This document shows, in pieces, positions 33,010-41,700 of a stretch of 64,000 bases of DNA. The stretch is from Verrucomicrobiota bacterium (GTDB lineage: Bacteria; Verrucomicrobiota; Verrucomicrobiia; Chthoniobacterales; SZAS-18), in NCBI GenBank assembly GCA_018240025.1, contig JAFEGM010000003.1:42857-106856 (forward strand), read 5' to 3'. The notes below the pieces were generated by a model. It ran no database searches. It was not told the DNA's origin and was given only the letters and a program-made list of their open reading frames with translations. The number at the start of each line of letters is the position of its first letter. Position 1 is the first letter of the stretch. A program made the translations under genes and the position numbers.

Positions 33010-34599
33010 TCAGGCGGCCGATTCCTCGCTGGGAGTCGGCTCGGCCTTGGCCTTTCGGGCGCGCGGTTTGGCCGGTTTGGCGGGCGCAGGGGGCACCTCC
33101 GCCCCGGGTACGGACTCCGCCGGCTGCGCCGCGGCCTCGCCGTACTTCACGAATCCTCGGGTGACGCCCTCAGCCAGAAACTGGGCCGCCAGGGCCTCGG
33201 CCCGCTCGGGGGTACGGGCGAAGCCGGTGGCCACCTTGAGGGGTTCGGCGCGCTTGCTGGAGTAGTCGGTCCAAGTGACGACGAACGGAAATCCGGCCTC
33301 GCCGGCGCCGGTTTCCGCCACCACCAGTTTGCGCAGCATCTCGGTGCCCTTCACGTACACCTCGCGCCGCAGCACGCGCGCTTCCGCCGCCGGGGCGAGC
33401 TGCGCGCCGCGGTCGGGCGTGACGGGTTGGGACAGGACCTGCTCGACGCGGGCACCGTGCGCGAGCGACTTGTCGTCGCGCAGCGCGGTGAACCGCGCAA
33501 AGGTCAGGCGCGGAAAGGTGCCGAGACCGCCAAAACGGTAGCCGCCCTCTTCCCAGGCCAGGATCTGAGTCTTGTTTTCGGCGCGGCCGACGATCGTCAC
33601 GAGGTCCTCGCCCGCCAGCTCGACCAGCAGTTCGGGCCGCACGAAATGGACCGGGCGGCCTTCGGGGTCGGTCATGGAGAGCGGCGCATCGACCTTCAAC
33701 GGCCCCAGCGTTCCCAGCAGCGCGGTGCGCTGGTCGTCGGTCAAGCCGGCGCCGACCCGCGCGAAGGCCTGCAGCCAGAGCGGGCCGCTGGCGGCGGCCT
33801 CGCGGGGATAGTTCAGCGCGGTCAGGAGCGAGGTGACGCCGTACTTGCCCTCGAACTCGCCCTCGACGTAGCCGATCACCACCGCGTCGACCGAGCGCTG
33901 CGGCTTGGTCTTGATCACCTCGGCCCGCTGCAGGCGCCGTACCACGATGCCCTCGCCGCCCGCGCCGATCGCCTTCTGAAACTCCTCCGGCAGCTCGGCC
34001 TCGCGGCAGAGCCGGCCGGGCACGCGGTGGCAGAGATCCTTCTCGTCCGTGCCGAAGAGCCGGCCGAGCAGCTCCCAGGTGGCGCCGAAATCGGCCTGCT
34101 GCGGGCGCAGGTCGCGGCCGTCGAGCATGACCGCATCGAGCAGGGCCAGGCGGAAGGAGGCGATCTCTTCGGCGCTGCCGTTCGCACTGACGCGCACGAC
34201 CTCCGACACGCCCGAGCGGCGGCCGTCGGGCATGGGGGGTAGGTGCAATTCCACCCGAAAGAGTCCTTTGCGCACGTTGGCCTTTTTCAGCTTGGCGATG
34301 GCTTCATCCAAGGCCGGGAAACCCAACCGGGCGCGCCCGGAAGGCGGGCTGAAGAGGAAGGCGGGGCCGCCGTCCTCGTAGTAGAAGAGCACGCCTTCGC
34401 CATCGACCTTCGTCAGGCAGAGCACCTCTTCGCTGCCGCTGAAGCGTCGCGGCAGATCGCCCGGCGTGAGCGAGACGAACTTCCGACTGACGGTGTTCTC
34501 GAACTCCTCCGCGATGTGCATGAGGGTGGGATCGGCCACACCGCCGGTGGAAGCGAAGCGATAGCGGCCGCGGGTCTGGAAACGGTCTTCGTGCAGCAT
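33010..34599 (-). CDS. ATP-dependent DNA-ligase-like nucleotidyltransferase with long C-terminal extension
   Basis: A protein of 529 residues. Ligase motifs are in order: motif I K64-VDGE (adenylated Lys), III FRVEL (114-118), IIIa LDAVMLDGRDL (154-164), IV GEGIVVRR (215-222), and V VIKTKP (K230, K232) followed by SVDAVVIGYVEGEFEGKYG, the start of an OB fold. Motif I ends in G instead of the usual R. Beyond residue 330 the protein does not look like LigD or LigB; it has a beta-rich region and a basic Ala/Pro/Lys tail. It is the last gene of a three-gene operon with two unknown proteins, with no Ku, primase or nuclease nearby. DNA nick sealing is likely; RNA ligation or another adenylylation is possible. 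Confidence 0.78.
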   Translation of the reverse strand: MLHEDRFQTRGRYRFASTGGVADPTLMHIAEEFENTVSRKFVSLTPGDLPRRFSGSEEVLCLTKVDGEGVLFYYEDGGPAFLFSPPSGRARLGFPALDEAIAKLKKANVRKGLFRVELHLPPMPDGRRSGVSEVVRVSANGSAEEIASFRLALLDAVMLDGRDLRPQQADFGATWELLGRLFGTDEKDLCHRVPGRLCREAELPEEFQKAIGAGGEGIVVRRLQRAEVIKTKPQRSVDAVVIGYVEGEFEGKYGVTSLLTALNYPREAAASGPLWLQAFARVGAGLTDDQRTALLGTLGPLKVDAPLSMTDPEGRPVHFVRPELLVELAGEDLVTIVGRAENKTQILAWEEGGYRFGGLGTFPRLTFARFTALRDDKSLAHGARVEQVLSQPVTPDRGAQLAPAAEARVLRREVYVKGTEMLRKLVVAETGAGEAGFPFVVTWTDYSSKRAEPLKVATGFARTPERAEALAAQFLAEGVTRGFVKYGEAAAQPAESVPGAEVPPAPAKPAKPRARKAKAEPTPSEESAA

Positions 34600-34620
34600 G
34601 GCGTCAGCGGAGGCGGGGCG

Positions 34621-35340
34621 TCATTCGGCCTTGGGCGCGCGGCCCTCGGGGCGTTTCAGCTCCATGTCGCTGAGGAGCAGCAGGAGCTTGTAGCGGTCGG
34701 GCTCGGGCGCGAGTTCGCCGTAGAGAAAGGCGCGGAACGGGCTGCCCTTGTCGCGCACCACCAGCGGTAGATTGCCCTTCGCGCCGGCGCCGGCCACGGC
34801 CATCTCCTGCCTGCTGTGCAGTTCCTTCGCCAGGCCGTGCAGGAACTCGTAGCTGAGGCTGTCGGTGTGGACGATCTGATACGTCTGGCGGAAGACGAAT
34901 TGCGTCAGTGCCTCGGCCAGCGGCAGGCGCTTGCCGGCCTTGACCGGGAGCAACTCATTCAGGTTGGAACGGCGCGTGACGCGCGGCCGGCGCTCCTTCT
35001 CGGCGCCGGTCGGATCGTGCAGCACGTCGATCTCCCGGAAATCGCCCACCGGCCGCGGGACTTCGGCATTCGGATCGAACCACGCGGTGGTCAGGTCGTC
35101 CCGTTCGTAAATGCGCCCGGCCCCGCCGAGTTGCAGCTCGGGATCGCCCGCGAGCAACATTTGGAAATCGGGCGTCGACTGCCCCGGTCGGCGGACCACC
35201 ACGCCGCTGGCCACGCGGAACGACTGCACGGGGCCGCTGGCGGTGCGATGCACGACTTCCAGCGCGGGCTGGCCATCGGGCAGCGGAAGAAATTGCAGCC
35301 GGGCGCTTTTGCCGCCGGCCTCGAGATGAATGAGTTGCAT
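34621..35340 (-). CDS. Conserved-looking protein of unknown function in the ligase operon
   Basis: A protein of 239 residues without signal peptide or membrane segments. The N-terminal half is rich in short beta strands (ARLQFLPLPDGQPALEVVHR, SFRVASGVVVRR). The C-terminal half is more helical (LAEALTQFVFRQTYQIVHTD, LSYEFLHGLAKEL) and ends with YKLLLLLSDMELKRPEGR. I do not recognise a domain. It lies 21 bp before the ligase gene and 30 bp after the first gene of the operon, so all three are probably made together and may form a complex. Confidence 0.68.
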   Translation of the reverse strand: MQLIHLEAGGKSARLQFLPLPDGQPALEVVHRTASGPVQSFRVASGVVVRRPGQSTPDFQMLLAGDPELQLGGAGRIYERDDLTTAWFDPNAEVPRPVGDFREIDVLHDPTGAEKERRPRVTRRSNLNELLPVKAGKRLPLAEALTQFVFRQTYQIVHTDSLSYEFLHGLAKELHSRQEMAVAGAGAKGNLPLVVRDKGSPFRAFLYGELAPEPDRYKLLLLLSDMELKRPEGRAPKAE

Positions 35341-35370
35341 GAGGACGAAGTGCGAAGGCTGCCGTCGGCG

Positions 35371-35940
35371 TTACATCATGGCGAAGTCGAGATCCTCCGA
35401 GTCCTCCTCGGCCTCCGGCGCGGCGTCGAAGAAATCGTAGACCACCGCCTGGCCGACGAACGTGCTCGCCTTGGTCGCCCCGGCGAGCAGGAAGACGCCA
35501 TCGCGCCGCGCCAGCACCAGCGCCTCCGCCGGGCGGAGCGACTTGCGGTACGCGAAGGTGGTCTCGTAAAGTCCCTCGGGCAGGATGACGTCTTCGAGCG
35601 GATAGACGTCGCGGACATTGAACCCGACCAGCCGGGTCAGCGGCACCGGGCGCAGCTCGCTCTCCTGCTCGAATGAGCTGGGCTTCAGCTCGGCCGGCTG
35701 GCCGTCGATCTCGGTCACGGGCGTCTCGACCAGCGAGCCGTCGGGATCGACCCGCGCCAGCGCCAGCTCGCCCGGCCGCAGCAGCGCGCCGGTCGGACTC
35801 AGCTGGCCGCGGCTGAGCGGCACGCCGTCCTTTTCCACCACGCGCTTGGCGAAGCCATAGAGCGATTTCTTGTCGATCTTGGTACCGAGCGTGGCCGAGA
35901 GCGGCTTGCCGTCGAGCAGGAAGGGGAGGGGCTTGGCCAT
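35371..35940 (-). CDS. Protein of unknown function with acidic C-terminal tail, first gene of the ligase operon
   Basis: A protein of 189 residues, soluble. The N-terminal KIDKKSLYGFAKRVVEKDG is followed by short beta strands (LALARVDPDGSLVETPVTEIDG, VRDVYPLEDVILPEGLYETTFAYRKS, ALVLARRDGVFLLAG). The last 20 residues are acidic (EAEEDSEDLDFAMM), which recalls the protein-docking tails of single-stranded-DNA-binding proteins, though the rest does not look like an OB fold I can name. Function unknown. It leads the operon that ends in the ATP-dependent ligase, divergent from leuC across about 210 bp. Confidence 0.68.
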   Translation of the reverse strand: MAKPLPFLLDGKPLSATLGTKIDKKSLYGFAKRVVEKDGVPLSRGQLSPTGALLRPGELALARVDPDGSLVETPVTEIDGQPAELKPSSFEQESELRPVPLTRLVGFNVRDVYPLEDVILPEGLYETTFAYRKSLRPAEALVLARRDGVFLLAGATKASTFVGQAVVYDFFDAAPEAEEDSEDLDFAMM

Positions 35941-36151
35941 TTGCGGGGAGTCTAGCTGGGAGAAGTTTCCGAATCCAGATGCGAGGCAACAAGGAAGTTC
36001 GTCGGGCGGGATGGTCCGAAGCAGCTGCGCGGGGTCGCGGTCGGGCTGCCGACGACCGATCCGTCATAACCAGGAATCGCATTGCCTCGCGCCCGGGCTG
36101 GCCGCATTCTGCGCGGCTCAAAAACGCCAACGAGGAGGGAATGCACAGGAG
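35941..36151. other. Divergent intergenic region between the ligase operon and leuC
   Basis: About 210 bp that must hold promoters for both directions. I see no convincing -35/-10 pair, palindrome or leader peptide with Leu codons. Just before leuC, aggaggga (36133-36140) precedes an ATG at 36141 that opens only four codons (M-H-R-R) and ends at the TGA overlapping the leuC ATG (36152). Confidence 0.5.
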
Positions 36152-37525
36152 ATGACATTGACCGAGAAGCTGCTCGCCCGCGCGAGCGGCAAGGCCCGGG
36201 TGGAACCGGGGGAAAACGTGTGGGTGAAGACCGACGTGCTGCTGACGCACGATGTCTGCGGGCCGGGGACGATCGGGGTGTTCAAGCGCGAGTTCGGCGC
36301 CGACGCCAAGGTTTGGGATCCGCGCAAGATCGTCATCATCCCGGACCACTACATCTTCACGGCCGACAGCCTATCGAATCGGAACGTCGACATCCTGCGG
36401 GAATTCGTGCGTGAGCAGGGGATTCCGTATTTCTACGATGTGATCGACGATCCGCAGGGTAGCTGGCGTTTCGACGCCTCGCAGGGCCAGCTGCGGCGGC
36501 AGTACGGCTCGCGCTACGCCGGCGTCTGCCACACCGCCCTGCCGGAGAAGGGCCACGCGCGCCCCGGCGAGATTCTCTTCGGCACCGACTCGCATACCTG
36601 CATGGCGGGCGCTTTCGGGCTGTTCGCCACCGGCATCGGCAACACGGACGCCGGCTTCATCCTCGGCACCGGCAAGCTGCTGATCAAGGTGCCTGAAACC
36701 ATGCGCTTCTGGCTCGAGGGCACGCTGGCGCCGGGGGTCATGGCCAAGGATGTCATCCTGCATCTGATCGGCGAGATCGGCTTCGACGGCGCCACCTACC
36801 GCGCGATGCAGTACGAAGGCCCGGGGGCTGTCGCACTGGGCATGGACGATCGCATGACGATCACGAACATGGCCATCGAGGCGGGTGGGAAGAACGGCGT
36901 CTTTCCGGCCGATGCGACCACCTTCGCCTACGTCGACCAGCGCACCCGCGCCAACGGCACGAAGCAGGACTACGAGCCGGTCGAGCTCGATGCGGAGCAG
37001 AAGTTCGTCTTCGATCGAGTCTTCGACCTGTCGAAACTCGAGCCGACGGTGGCCTGCCATCCCGATCCGGGCAATCGCAAGCTGGCCAAGGAACTCGGCC
37101 ACATTGGCCTCGACCGCGCCTACATCGGTTCGTGCACAGGCGGGAAGACGAGCGATTTCGTGGCCTTCGCCCGGGTTGTGCAAGGCCGGAAGGTCAAGAT
37201 CGACACGTTTGGCGTGCCGGCCACACCGCAGGTGGTGGCCGAGCTGCGCGCCCAGCAAATCGGGGGCGAAAGCGTCTGGAACATCATCGAGCAGGCGGGC
37301 GTTCAACTGACCGAGAACGCTTCCTGCGCCGCCTGTCTGGGCGGCCCGCAGGACACCTTCGGGCGGCTCAACACGCCCATGAAGTGCATCAGCGCCACCA
37401 ATCGCAACTTCCCCGGGCGCATGGGCAGCAAGCAGTCGGAAGTTTTCCTGGCGAGTCCGTACACGGTTGCAGCTTCCGCGCTCACCGGCAGAATCACGGA
37501 TCCCCGCGAATTCCTTCCGTCATGA
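36152..37525 (+). CDS. leuC: 3-isopropylmalate dehydratase large subunit (plant-like clade)
   Basis: A protein of 457 residues of the aconitase superfamily. THDVCGPGTIG, FGTDSHTCMAGAFG, YIGSCTGGKTSDF and SCAACLGGPQDTF supply the three [4Fe-4S] cysteines. TNRNFPGRMGSK and SPYTVAASALTGRITDPREFL close the chain. With LeuD it isomerises 2- to 3-isopropylmalate in leucine synthesis. The CTGGK and CLGGP forms match what I recall of plant chloroplast large subunits rather than Escherichia coli LeuC (SCTNS type). The ATG at 36152 is chosen because the family begins MTLTEKLLARA; the frame further upstream is not conserved. Its stop overlaps the lipoprotein gene start. Confidence 0.9.
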   Translation: MTLTEKLLARASGKARVEPGENVWVKTDVLLTHDVCGPGTIGVFKREFGADAKVWDPRKIVIIPDHYIFTADSLSNRNVDILREFVREQGIPYFYDVIDDPQGSWRFDASQGQLRRQYGSRYAGVCHTALPEKGHARPGEILFGTDSHTCMAGAFGLFATGIGNTDAGFILGTGKLLIKVPETMRFWLEGTLAPGVMAKDVILHLIGEIGFDGATYRAMQYEGPGAVALGMDDRMTITNMAIEAGGKNGVFPADATTFAYVDQRTRANGTKQDYEPVELDAEQKFVFDRVFDLSKLEPTVACHPDPGNRKLAKELGHIGLDRAYIGSCTGGKTSDFVAFARVVQGRKVKIDTFGVPATPQVVAELRAQQIGGESVWNIIEQAGVQLTENASCAACLGGPQDTFGRLNTPMKCISATNRNFPGRMGSKQSEVFLASPYTVAASALTGRITDPREFLPS

Positions 37526-38112
37526 TTTCCCGCCTACTCCCTGCCAGCGTCGCCGTGGCCGTCCTGCTGTCCGCCTGCACCGCCCCGCCGCCGCCCGCTC
37601 CGGAGCCGAAGCCGGCCGCCAAGAAGAAGGAGAAGGCCAAGCCCGTCCCGGCGCCGACCGCACCTGCGCCGGTCGCGCCTGCGCCGACGACCGGGCCGGT
37701 CACGCCTTCGGACCAGTTCAAGGTCACGGTCGATCGCACGCCGTTTTACAACTACGGCCCGCAGCAGCCCGGCGGCCCAAGCCTCAGCCTGGAAAAGGGG
37801 ACGATCCTCACGCTGCTCAAGCGCGGCTTCGGCTACAGCCAGGTGCGGTTGAAGGATCAGCAGGTCGGATTCGTGGGCAATGAGGACATGGTGGCGCTGA
37901 CGCCGCAGGAACTCCTGGCCGCCCAGAATGCCGGCCGGCCGGTCGATCTGGGTGTGCTGCCGCCGCGTCCCGGCGGCATCAAGCGGGCGACCATTCCGCC
38001 GCTCACCTTCGACGAATTGCCCAAGCCCGAGGTCGGCTCGAAGCCCGAGAAGAAGGACAAGGAGCCCAAGGCCGACGCGGCGCCCAGCCCGACGCCGGCG
38101 TTCCGCTATTGA
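37522..38112 (+). CDS. Lipoprotein with bacterial SH3-like domain
   Basis: A protein of 196 residues. The signal is MISRLLPASVAVAVLLSAC with lipobox LSAC (Cys19). A Pro/Ala/Lys-rich linker covers about residues 20-68. Then comes an SH3-like segment (TPFYNYGPQ, KGTILTLLKRGFGYSQVRL, QVGFVGNEDM) and a Pro/Lys-rich end. SH3-like lipoproteins usually sit in the cell envelope and may bind peptidoglycan. It overlaps leuC as ATGA and lies between leuC and leuD, although nothing suggests a metabolic role; the linkage may reflect co-expression only. Confidence 0.84.
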   Translation: MISRLLPASVAVAVLLSACTAPPPPAPEPKPAAKKKEKAKPVPAPTAPAPVAPAPTTGPVTPSDQFKVTVDRTPFYNYGPQQPGGPSLSLEKGTILTLLKRGFGYSQVRLKDQQVGFVGNEDMVALTPQELLAAQNAGRPVDLGVLPPRPGGIKRATIPPLTFDELPKPEVGSKPEKKDKEPKADAAPSPTPAFRY

Positions 38113-38192
38113 GAAGAGGGAAGGATGAAGGATGAAGGTGGGTGCGACGCTGGCTGGCGCGCACCGATGCCTTCGAGAGGGGATTAAACACT

Positions 38193-38735
38193 ATGAAAGC
38201 GAATGCCTACGTCGTGCGCGACAACATCGACACGGATCAGATCATCCCGGCGGAGTATCTGACGCTGGTGCCGACCATTCCGGACGAGTACGAGAAGCTC
38301 GGCAGCTACGCCATGGCCGGGCTGCCGCCGGCGAATTACCCGCAGCCGTTCGTCGAATCCGGCGCGCTGAAGACGCGTTTCCCGGTGATCATCGCAGGGC
38401 GGAATTTCGGCTGCGGCAGCTCGCGCGAACATGCACCCATCGCCCTCGGCGCCGCCGGGGTGCAGGCGGTGGTGGCAGAGAGCTACGCGCGCATCTTCTT
38501 CCGCAACTGCGTGGCCACGGGTGAATTGCTGCCCTTTGAGACGCCCGAGCGGCTGCTCGATCTGGTGCAGACCGGCGACGAGGTGGAACTCGACCTCGAG
38601 GCGGAGACGCTCCGCATCGGCGCGCGCACCATTCAGCTCAAGCCGCTCGGCGAGGCGCGGCCGGTGATCGAGGCCGGCGGCATCTTCAATTTCGCGCGGC
38701 AGAGCGGGATGATCGGGCAGGCGGGCGGCGCTTGA
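38193..38735 (+). CDS. leuD: 3-isopropylmalate dehydratase small subunit (plant-like clade)
   Basis: A protein of 180 residues from the ATG at 38193. NIDTDQIIPAEYLTLVP and the swivelling-domain loop NFGCGSSREHAP are diagnostic, and VVAESYARIFFRNCVATGELLP follows. The YLTLVP...EYEKLGSYA wording is the form I recall from plant small subunits. It completes the LeuC enzyme encoded 670 bp upstream. The 80-bp gap after the lipoprotein gene holds no terminator I can see, so leuC, lipoprotein and leuD can form one operon. Confidence 0.9.
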   Translation: MKANAYVVRDNIDTDQIIPAEYLTLVPTIPDEYEKLGSYAMAGLPPANYPQPFVESGALKTRFPVIIAGRNFGCGSSREHAPIALGAAGVQAVVAESYARIFFRNCVATGELLPFETPERLLDLVQTGDEVELDLEAETLRIGARTIQLKPLGEARPVIEAGGIFNFARQSGMIGQAGGA

Positions 38736-38766
38736 GGCGGCAGGTCCGTTTGCCGACCGCTGGCGT

Positions 38767-41700
38767 TCAATACTCGCTCCAGGGGCGGATCCGGGGCTGC
38801 TCGGCCAGATCGAAGCTCTCGGTCGCGAGGGAGAGATTCGGATTGTAGGCAGGGTCGGCGGCCAACACCTCGGCCCAGCGTTCTTGGAAGGTGGCGCGCT
38901 CGCGCTCGAAGCGAGCCTGCTTTTCCGGGGTGCTCTCGAAGCCGCGGCTGCTCGACTCGTGGTGGATGAACTCGGCGGTCGGCGTCCACGCATTCCAATA
39001 GCCGCGGACCCGCAGGCGCAGGCAGAAGTCGACGTCGTTGAAGGCCACGCCAAAATGCTCGGCGTCCATCCCGCCGACCTCGTCCCAAAGCGCGCGGCGC
39101 ACGACGAGACAGGCGCCGGTCACCGCGGAGTAGTTCTGCAGAATGCGCAGGCGGCCCATCTGGCCATCGGTCCCGCGCCGCGCACGACGGAAGGCGTGGC
39201 CGGCGCTGCCGTCGATGCCGAGCACGACGCCAGCGTGCTGCACGGTGTCGTCGGGGTAAAGCAGCAGCGCTCCGACCGCGCCCGTCTGGGCCCGGAGCGC
39301 GAGGGCGGTCATGTCGCGCAGCCAGCCGGGGGTGCTGCATTCGAGGTCGCTGAGATCGTTGTTCAGCAGGCAGAGCACCTGCCCGCGTGTCTGCGGCACC
39401 GCCCAGTTGTGCATGGCGGCGTAGTTGAACGGCTGCTCGTAGCGCAGCCGGCGCACACGCGGATCGCGCTCGATCTCCTCGAACCAGGCGAGGGTGGCGG
39501 GCTCGCTCGACTCGTTGTCGATCAGCACCAGTTCGAAGTCCGGGTAGTCGGTTTTGGCCAGCACGCTCTCGACGCAGCGGCGCACGAGATCGACCCGATC
39601 CCGCGTGGGAATGAGGATGGAAACCTTGGGCGCTGGGTCGGGCAGCGGGAAGCGCACCTCCCACTGCCAGCCTGGGACGGGCCGCAGCTCCACGTTCGGC
39701 GTGCCGATGCGTTCGAAATGCTCGGCCAGGGCGCGGCGGCCGGCCGAGAAGATGTAGGATTTATCGGTTGCAATGCTCGCCGTGGAGCCCGGCACCGTCC
39801 GCCAATGGTACAGCACCCGCGGGATGTGCCGGATCTGGTCGTGGCGGAGGCGATCGGTGGCGCGCAGGGCGAGATCCCAATCCTGGCAGCCTTCCACGCC
39901 GCGGCGGAAGCCGCCGATCTCGCGCACGAGGTCGGTTCGGTAGCAGCCGAGGTGCGAGATGCAATTCTGCCCGAGCAGCAGGTCGGGATTCCAATCGGGT
40001 TTGAAATACGGGCCGAAGCGCCGGCCGGCCAGGTCGATCTTGTCCTCGTCTGTGTAGATGAGCGCGGCCTGCGGGTGGCGCTGGATCTCGAGCGCCACGG
40101 CTGCCAGCGCCGCGGGATGCAGCTCGTCGTCGTGATCGAGGAGCGCCAGCCAGGGCCCGCGAGCGAGGGCGATGGCCGCGTTGCTCGACTCCGAGATGTG
40201 GCCGCGGGCCTCGCGCAGGTCGAGCTTGATGCGGGCGTCGGATTTCGCGGCATCGAGCAGCGCCAAACGCGCCGCGGCACTGGCCGAAGCATCGTCGGCG
40301 ATGCAAAGCTCCCAGTGCGGATAGAGCTGCCGCCGGACGGAGTCGATCGCCAGCTGCAGGTAGCGTACGGGCGATTCCCAAGTCGGCATCACGACCGAGA
40401 TGAGCGGCGGTTCGGCGATCTCCAGCACCCGGCGGGAAAGATGCGCGCGGGCTGCGTCGTTGAACTGGTCGTGCCGCCGCAGATAGTGCGCGTAGGCGTC
40501 GGTCCCGGAGGCCACGGCGCGTCCGTCCAGCTGGCGCCGCCGGGCCACCCGGGTGTAGCGGCTCGGGATGGCGCGCAGCCAGCGGCGGGCGAATTCGTGC
40601 CACGTGCCTTCGCCCGGGAAGCGGTATTCGAAGACCCACTCCGAGTGCCCGGGCGGGACCACGATTTCGAGATCGAATCCGCAGCGCTCGGCGGGGTCGG
40701 GCAGCTGCCAAAGCGCAGCCACGTCGTGGCGCGGGTGCAGGAATTTCCCCACGAAGGCGCGCCGGCCGCAGGAGGCCCGGACTTCGGTCATGGGCGGCCG
40801 GCCGTGTCCGAAGCACCAGCCGCGCACCAGCAGGCGGCCGGGCACGAGGTGGTGCCAGCGTTGGGGCAGATCGAAATGATGGCGCACGAGGCCGTGGGCC
40901 GGCGGGCCATCGGCCTCGCTGACAGCGGGGGCTGGGGGCTCCGTCGCTTCTGATGCGAGGGGCGCGTCGGACGCTCCGGCCGACATCTCCAGGACTGCGG
41001 GTTCCGCCGCAGGCGGAACGGACCGCACTGGCTCCGCGCTCGGGCCAGGCCTCGGGTTGGCGAAGCGGCGGGCCGCCCAGCGCAAAGGGAGGGTCAGACG
41101 CCAGGAGGCCGACTCGCGCATCGATTGTACCCGGCCGCGTTCGGTCTCGAGCTGATCTTCGAGCTGCCGCCGGGCGTGCGCCGCCGCCTCCGCCTCCAAT
41201 TGCCGCTGGTGTTCGGACTGACCGAGCGCCACGGCGCCGGCCGCTGTCTCCTGCCGGGCCTGGCGGAGGTCGTCCCGCAGTTGCGCGACTTGCTCCAGTA
41301 GCTGTCGGATGCGCGCCTCTGCCCGCAGCGCCCGGGCTTGGCTGGCGTGGAGTTGCCGGCCGAGCGTGCGCGACTCGGCTCGCAGGGCCTGCGCCTCGGC
41401 CTGCTCGGCCAGCAGCTCGGCTCGCGCCTCTTCCTCACGCTGCCGGTGGGCGTCGAGAGCGCGATAAAGCAGAGGGCGCTCCGCCGCGGCAGGCTCCGCC
41501 GCTGCTTCCGCCTCGCGCCGCGCGGAGCGGGCGCTCGGCATCCAGGCCCGCGCGAGGCGGCCGGCGTGCTCGTAGTGGCGCGCGAGGTCGATGGTCCGAT
41601 TCTGCGCAGCCGCCAGTGCCTGCAGCCAGGCGGCCTCGAGCGGAGGCCCACCCGGCCGACGCCAGACTCCCAGGCCGGCGCCGTGATGGAAAAGGAACCA

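Noticed and set aside
33010..34599. LigD/Ku-type end-joining locus
   Set aside because: No Ku, polymerase or phosphoesterase domain is in the three proteins, and the C-terminal half of the ligase does not resemble LigD.
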